This document shows positions 20,017 through 29,458 of a stretch of DNA of 64,000 bases, one piece after another. The notes below the pieces were generated by a model. That model was not told the DNA's origin. It searched no databases and saw only the letters and a program-made list of their open reading frames with translations. Made by a program: the position numbers and the translations under genes. Origin of the DNA: DATBGZ01 sp963803115 (lineage in GTDB: Bacteria; Actinomycetota; Actinomycetes; Mycobacteriales; Micromonosporaceae). Position 1 is the stretch's first letter. The number at the start of each line of letters is the position of its first letter. The stretch covers positions 744,001 to 808,000 of the forward strand of contig CAWDLN010000008.1 in the NCBI GenBank assembly GCA_963803115.1, given 5' to 3'.

Positions 20017-20474
20017 CCAAGCCCCGTCCGTCCGTCGCCAACCGACGTTTCGGATACATCTTTGCCGCCGCGATCACCGTTGGCATGTGGTTCGTGATCA
20101 ACGAATGGCCGGGGTGGCAGGAACTGTCGTTTCTCACCGATGAGACCCGAGCGGTGCTGGGGCTGGTCAACTTCTCGTTGGCCGTCAGCGTACTTGTCGA
20201 CCTGATCTACGTGGTCTACGACCCGGCCTGGTTCAAGTCCGTGGGCGACGTGATCACCACGAGCATCGGCCTGGCCGTGTTGGTGCGGCTGTGGCAGGTA
20301 TTCCCGTTCGACTTCAGCAACTACGCGGTTGACTGGACCGTGCTGACGCGGGTTGTCCTCGTTATGGGGATCGTTGGCAGTTGCATCGGCATCATCGTCC
20401 AGGTCGTGACACTTCTCCGCCTGGCGGTCGGGGGCGGAGTCTCGGCCGGGAGCCGAAGCGGCGCCATTCGCTGA
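20007..20474 (+). CDS. Hypothetical four-helix membrane protein
   Basis: A 155-residue protein I do not recognise. Hydrophobic segments lie at about 15-33, 48-68, 83-100 and 110-138, giving four likely membrane helices with a basic N-terminus and C-terminus. GAGGTAGG precedes ATG 20007. It overlaps the OsmC-like gene and precedes the hibernation factor, so it probably belongs to the same stress-induced group. Confidence 0.7.
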   Translation: MPVTKPRPSVANRRFGYIFAAAITVGMWFVINEWPGWQELSFLTDETRAVLGLVNFSLAVSVLVDLIYVVYDPAWFKSVGDVITTSIGLAVLVRLWQVFPFDFSNYAVDWTVLTRVVLVMGIVGSCIGIIVQVVTLLRLAVGGGVSAGSRSGAIR

Positions 20475-20548
20475 CCTGTCGCGACCAATGCCGGACCGGG
20501 TTTACCTTTTTGGGGGAGCCGACCAGCCCGTAGAAGGGCATCGTGGAG

Positions 20549-20562
20549 AGGACCTTCGCCCC
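20549..20562. promoter_or_regulatory. DosR-like box upstream of hibernation factor
   Basis: AGGACCTTCGCCCC differs from the core only at the first base. It lies 49 bp upstream of ATG 20612. Confidence 0.55.
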
Positions 20563-20611
20563 TGTCCGACCCCTCGACCAGCGCGCACGGTCGTGATGGA
20601 GGTGTATCACC

Positions 20612-21412
20612 ATGACCACCAGCCATCCGACGGAAGTCGTGGACGTCATCACGGTGTCCCGCGGGGCGATCCCAGACCCAATGGTCTTGTACGCGCAGGA
20701 GAAGGTTGCCCACGTCGGCCGGTACAGCCGGGACCCGATCCGGCACGCCCGGGTCACCCTGTCCTACCTGGCTGATCCGGCGGTCTCACGCCCCGCTCAC
20801 GCCAAGGCGACCCTGGACGTCGACGGCCATGTCCTGCGCGCCCATGTCGCCGCTACCACTATGCGCGAAGCGGTCGATGCGCTGCACGACCGGCTGCGCC
20901 GGCGGTTGGACCGCTCGAACGAGCACTGGGAGGCGCGCCGCGGCGGCACCCCAGCACCGGCGCCGCACGAGTGGCGCCACCAGAGCGAACCCGCGCACCG
21001 GCCCGCCCATTATCCACGTCCACCCGAGCAACGGGAGATCGTCCGGCGCAAGAGCTACGCACTGCATCGCATCGGCCCTGACGACGCGGTCTACGACATG
21101 GAACACCTCGACTACGACTTCCACCTGTTCGCCGACAAGACGACCGGTCAGGACGCGGTGGTGTATCGGGCAGGACCCACCGGCTACCGCGTTGCCACGC
21201 TGGTACCGACCGTGGCACCGACGCCGGAGGGCGAGGCGCCGCTGACAGTCAGCTCACATCCCGCGCCGCGGCTGAGCGAAAGGGACGCGATCGAACGCCT
21301 CAACCTCACTGGTCAGCCATTCCTCTTCTACGCCGACGCGAGCGACGGTCGCGGACGGTTGCTCTACTACCGCTATGACGGCCACTACGGATTGATTAGT
21401 CCAGCCGGGTAG
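20612..21412 (+). CDS. hpf: Ribosome hibernation factor, HPF/RafH-like long form
   Basis: A 266-residue protein with an N-terminal S30AE/HPF ribosome-binding domain (~1-110, including KATLDVDGHVLRAHVAATTMREAVDALHDRLRRRLDR). Two C-terminal S30AE-type repeats follow, at ~145-200 (EIVRRKSYALHRIGPDDAVYDMEHLDYDFHLF) and ~215-266 (RDAIERLNLTGQPFLFYADASDGRGRLLYYRYDGHYGLI). This layout matches the mycobacterial hypoxia factor Rv0079/RafH (MSMEG_3935), which is DosR-controlled and protects 70S ribosomes. The box at 20549 supports the same control here. Confidence 0.85.
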   Translation: MTTSHPTEVVDVITVSRGAIPDPMVLYAQEKVAHVGRYSRDPIRHARVTLSYLADPAVSRPAHAKATLDVDGHVLRAHVAATTMREAVDALHDRLRRRLDRSNEHWEARRGGTPAPAPHEWRHQSEPAHRPAHYPRPPEQREIVRRKSYALHRIGPDDAVYDMEHLDYDFHLFADKTTGQDAVVYRAGPTGYRVATLVPTVAPTPEGEAPLTVSSHPAPRLSERDAIERLNLTGQPFLFYADASDGRGRLLYYRYDGHYGLISPAG

Positions 21413-21464
21413 GCACGGACGGTCGTCGGCAACAAGCCGGCGCAACTCGAAAGGGCCCACGCAC

Positions 21465-21478
21465 GGGACCTCTGGCCC
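21465..21478. promoter_or_regulatory. DosR-like box upstream of acyl-CoA synthetase operon
   Basis: GGGACCTCTGGCCC matches all fixed positions of the core. It ends 35 bp before ATG 21514 and would serve the synthetase-dehydrogenase-ACP-acyltransferase operon. Confidence 0.6.
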
Positions 21479-21513
21479 TATCCCGGGCTGGGACGGCGTC
21501 ACACCGTCGAGTT

Positions 21514-23265
21514 ATGGCTGGTGAGACGATTGTCAAGACCGCGTCCCAACGCGCTGGGTCGGTCATGCCGGACTACGACGAGGCGTGCCGCACGTTCACC
21601 TGGGCGCAGGCGCGCGGCGAGCTTGCGGGACTGCCGGACGGCAAGGGCCTCAATATCGGCTACGAGGCGGTCGACCGGCAGGCCCTTGGAGACCGCGCCG
21701 AGTCGGTGGCGCTGCGGTGCATCGATAAGGCTGGCGACCACACCATCGTGACCTACGCCGAACTGCTCAAACAGACCAGCCGGTTCGCCAACCTGCTGGC
21801 ACGCCTCGGCGTCGGTGCCGGCGACAGCGTGTTCTCGCTACTGGCGCGAGGGCCAGATCTGTATGTCGCGGCGCTGGGGACGCTTCGCTACACCGCGGTG
21901 TTCTCCCCGCTGTTCTCGGCGTTCGGGCCGGAACCGATCCGCCAGCGACTCAGCCTCGGGTCCGGCGTCGCGCTGGTCACGACACCGGAGATGTATCGGG
22001 CCAAGGTGGCACCTATTCGCGACACGCTGCCGACCCTGCGTCATGTTCTCGTGACTGGCGACGGCCCGGCTCCGGATGGCACCACGAGCCTGAAGGACGC
22101 GTTGAACGCGACGCCTGACGGGTTCCAGGTACCGGCAACCGAGCCGGACCAGCCCGCGTTGCTGCACTTCACCAGTGGCACGACCGGGTTGCCGAAGGGT
22201 GCGGTGCACGTCCACGAGGCGGTCGTCGCGCACCGGGCCACGGCTCGGTACGCGCTTGGACCTTCGCGGGGACGACGTGTTCTGGTGCACGGCCGATCCC
22301 GGCTGGGTCACTGGAATGTCGTACGGCGTGATCGCGCCGTTGACGATGGGGGCCACCGTGATCGTGGACGCGGCCGAGTTTGATCCTCGCCGGTGGTACG
22401 CCAACCTCGAGCGGGAGCGGGTCACCGTCTGGTACACGGCTCCGACGGCGCTGCGGATGCTGATGCGTTACGGCTCCGACCTGGCCTCCGGCTACGACCT
22501 CTCGCACCTGCGCCACGTCGCCTCGGTCGGTGAACCACTCAACCCGGAGGTTGTGCTCTGGGGCGAGCGGACGCTCGGACATGCGGTGCATGACAACTGG
22601 TGGCAGACCGAGACGGGCGCCATCATGATCAGCAATTACGCGAGCATGGACATCCGTCCGGGCTCGATGGGCCGGCCATGCCGGGCGTCGAGGTCGTGAC
22701 TCGTCCATCGGGGCAAGAACGGCACGGTCGAGGGCATCGGGAAGTCCGATGTGGACGGTGAAATGGCGCTGCGACCCGGGTGGCCGTCGATGTTCCGCGA
22801 CGTACCTGCACGACGAGCAGCGCTATGCCAAGTGCTTCGGCGGCGGGTGGTACCTCACCGGCGATCTCGCCCGCCGCGATCGCCGATGGCTACTACTGGT
22901 TCGTCGGCCGCGCCGACGACGTGATCAAGTCGGCTGGGCACCTCATCGGGCCGTTCGAGGTCGAAAGCACGCTGATGGAGCACCCGGCGGTAGCCGAGGC
23001 GGGAGTCATCGGCAAGCCGGATCCGGTGGCGCGGCGAAGTGGTGAAGGCCTTCGTGACGATGCGACCGGGTTACGAGCCGACCGATGAGCTGCGACTTGA
23101 ACTGCTCGGGTTCGGTCGGCAGCGCCTAGGGGCCATGGCGCCCAAGGAGATCACATTCGACCAGAACCTTCCCCACACCCGAAGTGGAAAGGTCATGCGT
23201 CGCTTGCTCAAGGCCCGCGAACTCGGCCTGCCCGAGGGAGATACGTCCACATTGGAGAGTGTGTC
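21514..23265 (+). CDS. AMP-forming acyl-/acetyl-CoA synthetase (multiple frameshifts)
   Basis: An ANL-superfamily ligase resembling acetyl-CoA synthetase, activating a short acid to its CoA thioester. The P-loop LLHFTSGTTGLPKGAVHVHEA is in the first frame. DDVFWCTADPGWVTGMSYG and DNWWQTETGAIMISNY are in the second. GEMALRPGWPSMFRD, WYLTGDLARRD, YYWFVGRADDVIKSAGHLIGPFEVE and the catalytic-Lys region NLPHTRSGKVMRR are in others. I count about six single-base frame changes (near 22245, 22672, 22720, 22797, 22885 and 23031). No stop was found at the expected junction with the next gene. Similarity is strong in every segment, so sequencing error seems likelier than decay. Confidence 0.75.
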
Positions 23266-24208
23266 ATGCGCCGCGTACCGAACGGAGCCATCGCGCGCGC
23301 ATGGACTCTGTTGGAGACGATGTTGCGCATCCGGCGTTTCGAGGAGCGGTGTGTGGAGCTCTACAGCGCCGAGCGCATTCGCGGATTCCTGCACCTGTAC
23401 ATCGGCGAGGAGGCGGTGGCCACTGGAGTCATGGCGGCGATCGGCCCAGACGACGCCGTGGTCTCGACCTACCGCGAGCACGGACATGCTCTGGCCCGCG
23501 GCGTGTCACCGTCGGCGGTAATGGCGGAGATGTACGGCCGCATCACGGGCTGTAGCCGCGGGCGGGGCGGCTCGATGCATCTGTTTGACGCGGCGGCCCG
23601 CTTCTACGGCGGCAACGCTATCGTCGGCGGCGGACTGCCACTCGCGGTGGGGCTGGCCCTGGCTGACGAAGATGACCGGCCGGCCGTTCATGACCGTGTG
23701 CCTGTTCGGCGACGGCGCAGTCGCCGAGGGCGAGTTCCACGAGTGCCTCAATCTCGCCGCGCTGTGGCACCTGCCCGTGTTGTTCTGCTGCGAGAACAAC
23801 CGGTACGCCATGGGTACCCGAATCGACCGCGCGCACGCCTCGTCGACCTGGCCAAGCCGGGCCGCCGCGTACGGGCTGATCGCGGACGCCGTCGACGGCA
23901 TGGACGTGCTGGCGGTGCGGCCGGCCGCGACGAGCGCGGTCCAGCGGTGCCGCGCAGGGAATGGCCCGCAGTTCCTGGAACTGCAGACATACCGGTTCCG
24001 CGCCCACTCCATGTACGACCCCGACCGCTACCGGGACAAGGGGGAGATCGCCAAGTGGCGCAGCGTGACCCGATCGGGCGTTGGCCGCCGGCTGCGCGCT
24101 GCCGGGGTGCTCTCCGAAGAGCGAATGTCCACAATGGACGAAAAAGTCACCGCCGAAGTCGACGCCGCGGTAGCCGCGGCCGAGACGGCTCCGATTCGAG
24201 CCGGTTGA
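23266..24208 (+). CDS. pdhA: Pyruvate (2-oxoacid) dehydrogenase E1 alpha subunit (frameshifted)
   Basis: A thiamine-diphosphate-dependent E1 alpha subunit, about 320 residues when repaired. The first frame carries RIRRFEERCVELYSAERIRGF, the substrate loop YREHGHALARG and GRGGSMHLFD. The second frame carries the ThDP motif GDGAVAEGEFHECLNLAALW and CENNRYAMGT. At least one uncompensated shift lies near 23675. Short out-of-frame stretches near 23845, 24065 and 24190 suggest further compensating indels. Near its end another frame reads EPVDELTRFVYSEVAS, the more likely C-terminus. This subunit decarboxylates the 2-oxoacid; specificity (pyruvate, acetoin or branched) cannot be settled from sequence alone. 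Confidence 0.78.
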
Positions 24209-24245
24209 CGAGCTGACCCGATTCGTTTACAGCGAGGTGGCGTCG

Positions 24246-25223
24246 GTGAAGATGACGTACCGGGAAGCGATCCGCGAAGCGATCCGCGAGGCCGTTCGCG
24301 CCGACGAGCGAGTGTTCCTCATGGGCGAGGACGTAGGACCGTACGGCGGGGCGTTCGGCGTCAGCCTCGGTCTGGTGGAGGAGTTCGGGCCGGAGCGTAT
24401 CCGCGACACACCGTTGTCCGAGTCGACCTTCGTCGGCGCCGGCATTGGTGCCGCCCTGGGCGGGATGCGCCCGATCGTCGAGGTCATGACGGTCAACTTC
24501 TGCCTGCTGGCCCTGGACCAGATCATGAACAACGCGGCGACACTGCTGCACATGTCGGGCGGGCAGTTCAACGTACCCATCGTCATCCGAATGACCACTG
24601 GCGCCGGTCGCCAGCTTGCCGCGCAGCACTCGCACAGCCTGGAGGGATGGCTCGCCCACATTCCCGGCCTGCGGATCCTCGACTCCGGCCACCGTCGCCG
24701 ACGCCCGCGGCATGCTCTGGCCCGGCGCTGGCCGATCCGGATCCGGTACTCATGTTCGAGCACGGCTGTCTCTACAACAGACCGGGGAGCTGCCCGACCA
24801 AATCGGAACTCGGTCGACATCGATCGGGCCGCGATCCGCCGCACCGGCGATGCCCTGAGCATCATCACGTACGGCGGAAGCCTGCGCCCCGCCCTGGCCG
24901 CGGCGGACGAGTTGGCGACGACCGGCTTGGAGGCGGAGGTCATCGACCTGCGCAGCCTTCGTCCCCTCGACGACGGCGCCATCATGGCATCGGTGCGGCG
25001 GACGCACCGAGCCGTCATCGTCGATGAGGGTTGGCGCTCGGGGGGTCTGGCCGCCGAGGTGAGTGCACGGATCACCGAGCAGGCCTTCTACGACCTCGAC
25101 GCTCCGGTCGCTCGGGTATGCACGGAGGAGGTGCCGATCCCGTATCCCAAGCACCTCGAACAGGCCGCCCTGCCGAGCGTGGAGAAGATCGTGAACGCGG
25201 CGCGGGAGCTGATGCCGTCATGA
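24246..25223 (+). CDS. pdhB: Pyruvate (2-oxoacid) dehydrogenase E1 beta subunit (internal compensating frameshifts)
   Basis: The beta partner of E1, about 325 residues. It begins VKMTYREAIREAIREA, with GAGGTGG 7 bases before GTG 24246, and contains FLMGEDVGPYGGAFGV and a TPLSESTFVGAGIGAA motif. The C-terminal transketolase domain runs from LSIITYGGSLRPALAAADEL through VDEGWRSGGLAAEV to the end. Between about 24690 and 24810 the protein passes through two other frames (ATVADARGMLWP, then LADPDPVLMFEHGCLYNR) and returns to the first. The overall frame survives but ~40 residues would be scrambled as sequenced. The stop overlaps the E2 start by 4 bp. Confidence 0.8.
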   Translation: MKMTYREAIREAIREAVRADERVFLMGEDVGPYGGAFGVSLGLVEEFGPERIRDTPLSESTFVGAGIGAALGGMRPIVEVMTVNFCLLALDQIMNNAATLLHMSGGQFNVPIVIRMTTGAGRQLAAQHSHSLEGWLAHIPGLRILDSGHRRRRPRHALARRWPIRIRYSCSSTAVSTTDRGAARPNRNSVDIDRAAIRRTGDALSIITYGGSLRPALAAADELATTGLEAEVIDLRSLRPLDDGAIMASVRRTHRAVIVDEGWRSGGLAAEVSARITEQAFYDLDAPVARVCTEEVPIPYPKHLEQAALPSVEKIVNAARELMPS

Positions 25224-26528
25224 GCGCGGACGCGACGACATCGACGGCCTTCCGAATGCCGTCTCTCGGGGCGGACATGGAGTCCGGTGTCCTGCTCGAG
25301 TGGTTGGTCAGGCCGGGCGACACCGTCCACAAAGGAGATATCGTGGCGGTGGTCGACACCTCGAAGGCGGCGGTGGAGATCGAGTGCTTCACCGACGGCG
25401 TGATCGGCAGCCTGCTCGTCGAGCCGGGCACCCGTGTTCCGGTGGGCGACGCAATCGCCCTCATCGAAGGGCGGGACCGCGCAGTCGGCGGAAGCGAGCA
25501 AGCGTCCTGTACCGGAACGCATCACCCTGTCGACACCGGCCGCGTCGCCTCCGGTGCGTCGGCTGGCGGAGCGGCTGCACGTCGATATCGCCGCCGTCAC
25601 CGGCAGCGGTGCTGGCGGGCGCATCACCCATGAGGACGTCGAGCGCCAAGCGTCCAGGCGTACCGCGTGCTCCGGTGGCTCCATCGGCTCCCGGCGGCCG
25701 GGTCCGGTCCTCGCCGCTGGCCCGCCGTCTGGCCGGCGAGCATGGTGTACGGCTGGAGACCATCCGTGGCACCGGACCCGGCGGCGCCATCAGCGTCGAA
25801 GACGTCCGGCACGCGCTCGCGGGGACGCCGGCCGAACCTCAACGCGAGCCGGCCGGCATCTCGACCGATGCGATGCGCGGCGACCATCGCCGCGCTCATG
25901 GCCCGCTCCAAGCGAGAAATCCCGCACTACTACCTGACCGAGCAGATCGACCTCGGTCCCGCCATGGAGTGGCTGCACGAGCGCAACCTCAGCCTCCCTG
26001 TTCCGGAGCGCCTTGTCCCCGCGGCAATGCTGCTCAAGGCGGCAGCCCGCGCCGCGCTCGCGGTCCCAGACCTCAATGGGTTCTGGGAGGACGGCCATTT
26101 CATCCCGGGCACCGGCGTGCATCTGGGCGTCGCCATCTCGCTTCGCGGCGGCGGCCTGATCGCTCCGGCGATCCGCGACGCCGACACGCTCGACCTGTCC
26201 CAACTCATGGCCGCCTTGCGCGACCTGGTGGCTCGGACCCGGGCGGGCCGCTTGCGCGGAAGTCGAGATGTCCAGCCCGACCATCACCGTCTCCAACCTC
26301 GGCGACCAGGGCGTCGAGTCGATCCTGGGGGTGATCTATCCACCTCAGGTCGCACTCGTCGGGTTCGGCCGGCCAGTCGAAAGACCGTGGGCCGTGCACA
26401 ACATGATCGGCATCCGGCCGATCGTGACCGTCAGCCTTGCCGCCGACCACCGGGCCACCGACGGCGCCACCGGGGCCCGGTTCCTGCAGTCCATTGCCGC
26501 GCAGTTGCAACGACCGGAGGAGCTATGA
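25220..26528 (+). CDS. pdhC: 2-oxoacid dehydrogenase E2 (dihydrolipoyl acyltransferase; frameshifted)
   Basis: The core acyltransferase of the complex, moving the acyl group from lipoyl to CoA. The lipoyl domain (residues 1-85) carries the lipoylated Lys in VVDTSKAAVEI. Two peripheral-subunit-binding segments follow in different frames: PPVRRLAERLHVDIAAVTGSG and SSPLARRLAGEHGVRLETIRGTG. The catalytic domain contains EIPHYYLTEQIDLG and ends with the His-Asp motif DHRATDGATGARFL. Frame changes occur near 25480, 25650, 25880 and 26260. Its stop overlaps the ACP start (ATGA). No E3 gene is present in the window. Confidence 0.78.
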
Positions 26529-26773
26529 ACCACACCGAAGCCGAGACCCTCGTGCGGGGCTGCCTGCGCGAGCTGGCGCCGGAGTCTGCCTACGACGATG
26601 TGCCCGTCGACGCCGACTACCGGGACCGCCTCGCCCTTGACTCGCTGGACTTCCTCCAGCTCGTGGAGCTCCTGAGTGGCCGCACAGGCGTCCGCATCGA
26701 CGAGTCCGACTACCCGCGATTGTCCACGATAGAGTCCACAGTGGACTTTCTGACCGATCCGCGCGCCACCTGA
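26525..26773 (+). CDS. Acyl carrier protein
   Basis: An 82-residue ACP. The phosphopantetheine-attachment Ser is in LALDSLDFLQLVELL, within a typical acidic four-helix protein. It starts at an ATG overlapping the E2 stop by 4 bp, with GGAGG just upstream, so it is translated with the dehydrogenase. An ACP between a 2-oxoacid dehydrogenase and a WS/DGAT gene is unusual. It may hold acyl groups passing between acetyl-CoA formation and lipid synthesis, which is inference. Confidence 0.85.
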   Translation: MNHTEAETLVRGCLRELAPESAYDDVPVDADYRDRLALDSLDFLQLVELLSGRTGVRIDESDYPRLSTIESTVDFLTDPRAT

Positions 26774-26811
26774 CGGCAGGCAAGCTGGACTCAAGGGAAA
26801 CGGGGGACCCG

Positions 26812-28212
26812 ATGACCGGTGACCGCATCAAGTCCGTCGACAGCGTCTGGCTGAACGTGGACCGCCCGAACAACCTGATGGTCATCGAGGCGTTGGTCCT
26901 GCTGGACCGGCCGATTGCGACCAGGCGCCTGACTGTCCTGCTGCAAGACCGGCTCGTCCGGCCGTACCCCATCTTCCGGCAGCGCGTGACGCGGCCGCGT
27001 TTCCCGTTCGACGCGGCCCGGTGGGACGACGACCCAGACTTCGCACTCTCGCGGCACATACGCCGGGTCAGGCTCGCCTCGCCCGGTGACGACTCGTCGC
27101 TTCGGCGCTACGTCGAACACCAGATGTGCAAACCGCTCCCCGGTGGGCGCCCGCTCTGGGAGGCGCACCTCATCGACGGCTACGGCGACGGTGCGGCGTT
27201 GTACTGCCGGCTGCACCACGCGTTGGCTGACGGGGTCACACTCGCTCGGCTACTGCTGTCTCTGACGGACGGCTTGGAGGACCCACCCGCTGGAGAAGAA
27301 CGGATCACGGCAACAGTCGCAGCGCTGCCCGCCGCCGCTGCCAGCGAGACCGTTGGAGGAAGCCTCGGCGGCGCGATACGACGCACGGCGTCGGGCGCGG
27401 CTGGGTTCGTCCGGGAGGTCTCGCGCCGAGCCGACCCTCGCCTAGCTGGCCGCGCTGCAGTGCTTGCAGCGCAAGGCGTCCAGGTACTGAACAAGCTCGT
27501 GTTCAGCCACAACCCGCGGAACGCGCTCGATCAGAATCCCGGCATTGCCAAGCTCGCCGCCTGGTCGCAACCGTTCCCACTGGCTACCGTCAAGGCGGCC
27601 GGTCGGCAGGCCGGCGCGACCGTGAATGATGTCCTGATGAGCGCCTTGGCCGGCGCGGTCTCGACTTACTTCACCGAGCAGAGCCGACCGGTTGCCGACC
27701 TGTCCACCATGGTTCCGGTGAACCTGCGACAGACTGACGGGCCGCTGCTTGCGGACCTCGGCAACCGCTTCGCGCTCGTCTTCCTTCGCCTGCCGATGGG
27801 CATCATGGGGTGGCGAGAGCGTTTGGTCGAGACCAAGCGCCGAATGGACGGGATCAAGCGTTCGCCCGAGTCGGCGATAACATTCGCGCTAATCAACGTG
27901 ATCGGGGGGCTGCACCCCACGGTGGAGCGGTGGCTCGTGGACTTCTTCGCCGGCAAAGCGGTCGGCGTCACGACCAACGTCGTCGGTCCAACCGTTCCCC
28001 GCTACCTCGCCGGCGCCCGCGTCAACGGGGTGCTTGCTTGGGTACCCGGTTCCGGCCGGCAGAACCTTGGCGTCTGCATCGTGACGTACGACCAGACCGT
28101 GCGGATCGGATTCAAGGTCGACGCTGGAGCGATCCCCGACCCTGACCGGCTGGTTGACGCCTTCAATCGCCAGCTCGATCGGCTACTGTCCCAGACGACC
28201 GCTTCCCCCTAA
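26812..28212 (+). CDS. Wax ester synthase/diacylglycerol acyltransferase (WS/DGAT), second copy
   Basis: An intact 466-residue WS/DGAT enzyme that would make triacylglycerol or wax ester at the membrane or lipid body. The catalytic motif is RLHHALADGVTLA. Other family landmarks are PLWEAHLIDGYG, GATVNDVLMSALAGAVS, LGNRFALVFLRLP and TTNVVGPTVPRYLAGARVNG. It lies 38 bp after the ACP gene and is probably the last gene of the operon that starts at 21514. Its 3' end overlaps the convergent protease gene by 30 bp. Confidence 0.92.
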   Translation: MTGDRIKSVDSVWLNVDRPNNLMVIEALVLLDRPIATRRLTVLLQDRLVRPYPIFRQRVTRPRFPFDAARWDDDPDFALSRHIRRVRLASPGDDSSLRRYVEHQMCKPLPGGRPLWEAHLIDGYGDGAALYCRLHHALADGVTLARLLLSLTDGLEDPPAGEERITATVAALPAAAASETVGGSLGGAIRRTASGAAGFVREVSRRADPRLAGRAAVLAAQGVQVLNKLVFSHNPRNALDQNPGIAKLAAWSQPFPLATVKAAGRQAGATVNDVLMSALAGAVSTYFTEQSRPVADLSTMVPVNLRQTDGPLLADLGNRFALVFLRLPMGIMGWRERLVETKRRMDGIKRSPESAITFALINVIGGLHPTVERWLVDFFAGKAVGVTTNVVGPTVPRYLAGARVNGVLAWVPGSGRQNLGVCIVTYDQTVRIGFKVDAGAIPDPDRLVDAFNRQLDRLLSQTTASP

Positions 28213-29355
28213 CCCGGATTCGTCCACAGTGGATATGTCGCCACGGAGCGCGGCGAGCTCGGTCGCGCGCGCCAGGTCGTCCACGCTCAGCACGCCGACG
28301 AGGCGTCCATCGTCGACGACGAGCGAGAGTCCGCCGCGAACGAGGAGCGGGCTGATGTTGGCGAGCAGATCCGATCCTTTGACCACCGGCACGCGCTCGA
28401 GCGGAGTCGCGACCTCGCGTAGCGGAGTACTGCCGCGCCGCGCCGCTGGGACACGGGCGAGATCTGCCAAACGGACGACTCCGTACGGCACACCCGCCGC
28501 ATCGCGAACCGGAAAGACCCGATGGGGCGAGCTGGCGGCCACGGTGCGAACGAAGTCGTCAACGCTCTGTCGAGGGTCGCCGGATACGGGATCGGGGCTC
28601 ATCACGGACCGTACCGGTACCCGACCGAGCAGCGTGTGGAAGCGGGCGGCGGCCTGCTCAGCGTTTGCCGCGGAGATCAGAAACCAGCCCACCAGCGCGA
28701 GCCACAGCCCCTGTAGTTCACCCGTGAGCAAAACCTCCGCGATCCCGATGAAGACCAGAGTAATGCCGAGCGCGTGACCGGCGCGGGCCGCGGCGATCGC
28801 GGCTCGGTAGCGGTCGCCGCGCCAATGCCACAACACCGCCCGCAGCACCCGACCCCCGTCCAGAGGTGCACCAGGCAGAAGGTTGAAGACACCCAGGACC
28901 ACGTTGATTACGGCCAACCACGCCAGCGCGGCGGTCACGGCAGCCGGTGCGTCGAGCGCACTGGCGATGACGGTTGCCGCGCCGAACACGCCACCGAGGC
29001 CGAGGCTGGTGAGCGGACCGACGGCCGCGACCATTAGGTCGGCCCGGGCCGATGGGGGATCGTCCGTGAACTCGGCCACGCCACCGAGCAGCCACAGCGT
29101 CACTCTCTCCACCCGTACACCGAACCGGCGCGCCACCAATGCGTGAGCGATCTCATGGGCCAGCAAGGAGCCGAGAAAGAGCACGGCGGCGCCGATCGCG
29201 ATGCCCCAATATGTCTGCCACGTCCGGCCGGGTGCGCCCGCCGGCAGGACGCCAACCGCGAGGCCGTAGGCAAGCAACGCCATTATCGCCAGCACCGACC
29301 AGTGCACGCCCACCGGAATCCCTGCGATCCGACCTAACCGAAGTGTCTGTCGCAT
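28183..29355 (-). CDS. Site-2 protease family protein with C-terminal CBS pair (Rip3-like)
   Basis: A 390-residue intramembrane metalloprotease. The zinc motif HEIAHA lies at ~67-72 in a membrane helix. The second motif NLLPGAPLDGGRVL supplies the Asp ligand near 168. The membrane core occupies ~1-240 and two CBS motifs (VRSVMSPDPVSGDPRQSVDD, LSLVVDDGRLVGVLSVDDL) fill the rest. M. tuberculosis Rip3 (Rv2625c), encoded in the DosR-regulated hrp1 region, has the same arrangement. It probably cleaves a membrane-bound regulator in response to an adenosyl ligand. Its gene converges on the WS/DGAT gene. Confidence 0.9.
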   Translation of the reverse strand: MRQTLRLGRIAGIPVGVHWSVLAIMALLAYGLAVGVLPAGAPGRTWQTYWGIAIGAAVLFLGSLLAHEIAHALVARRFGVRVERVTLWLLGGVAEFTDDPPSARADLMVAAVGPLTSLGLGGVFGAATVIASALDAPAAVTAALAWLAVINVVLGVFNLLPGAPLDGGRVLRAVLWHWRGDRYRAAIAAARAGHALGITLVFIGIAEVLLTGELQGLWLALVGWFLISAANAEQAAARFHTLLGRVPVRSVMSPDPVSGDPRQSVDDFVRTVAASSPHRVFPVRDAAGVPYGVVRLADLARVPAARRGSTPLREVATPLERVPVVKGSDLLANISPLLVRGGLSLVVDDGRLVGVLSVDDLARATELAALRGDISTVDESGLGGSGRLGQ

Positions 29356-29458
29356 TCCGCCACCTCCACTGCGATGGTCCCTCAGACCGACCCCGAGCGG
29401 TAGGGCTGATCGGCGCGCGCCCCGTAGCTGCGTTCATCCACATAGGACTTCGATGCCG

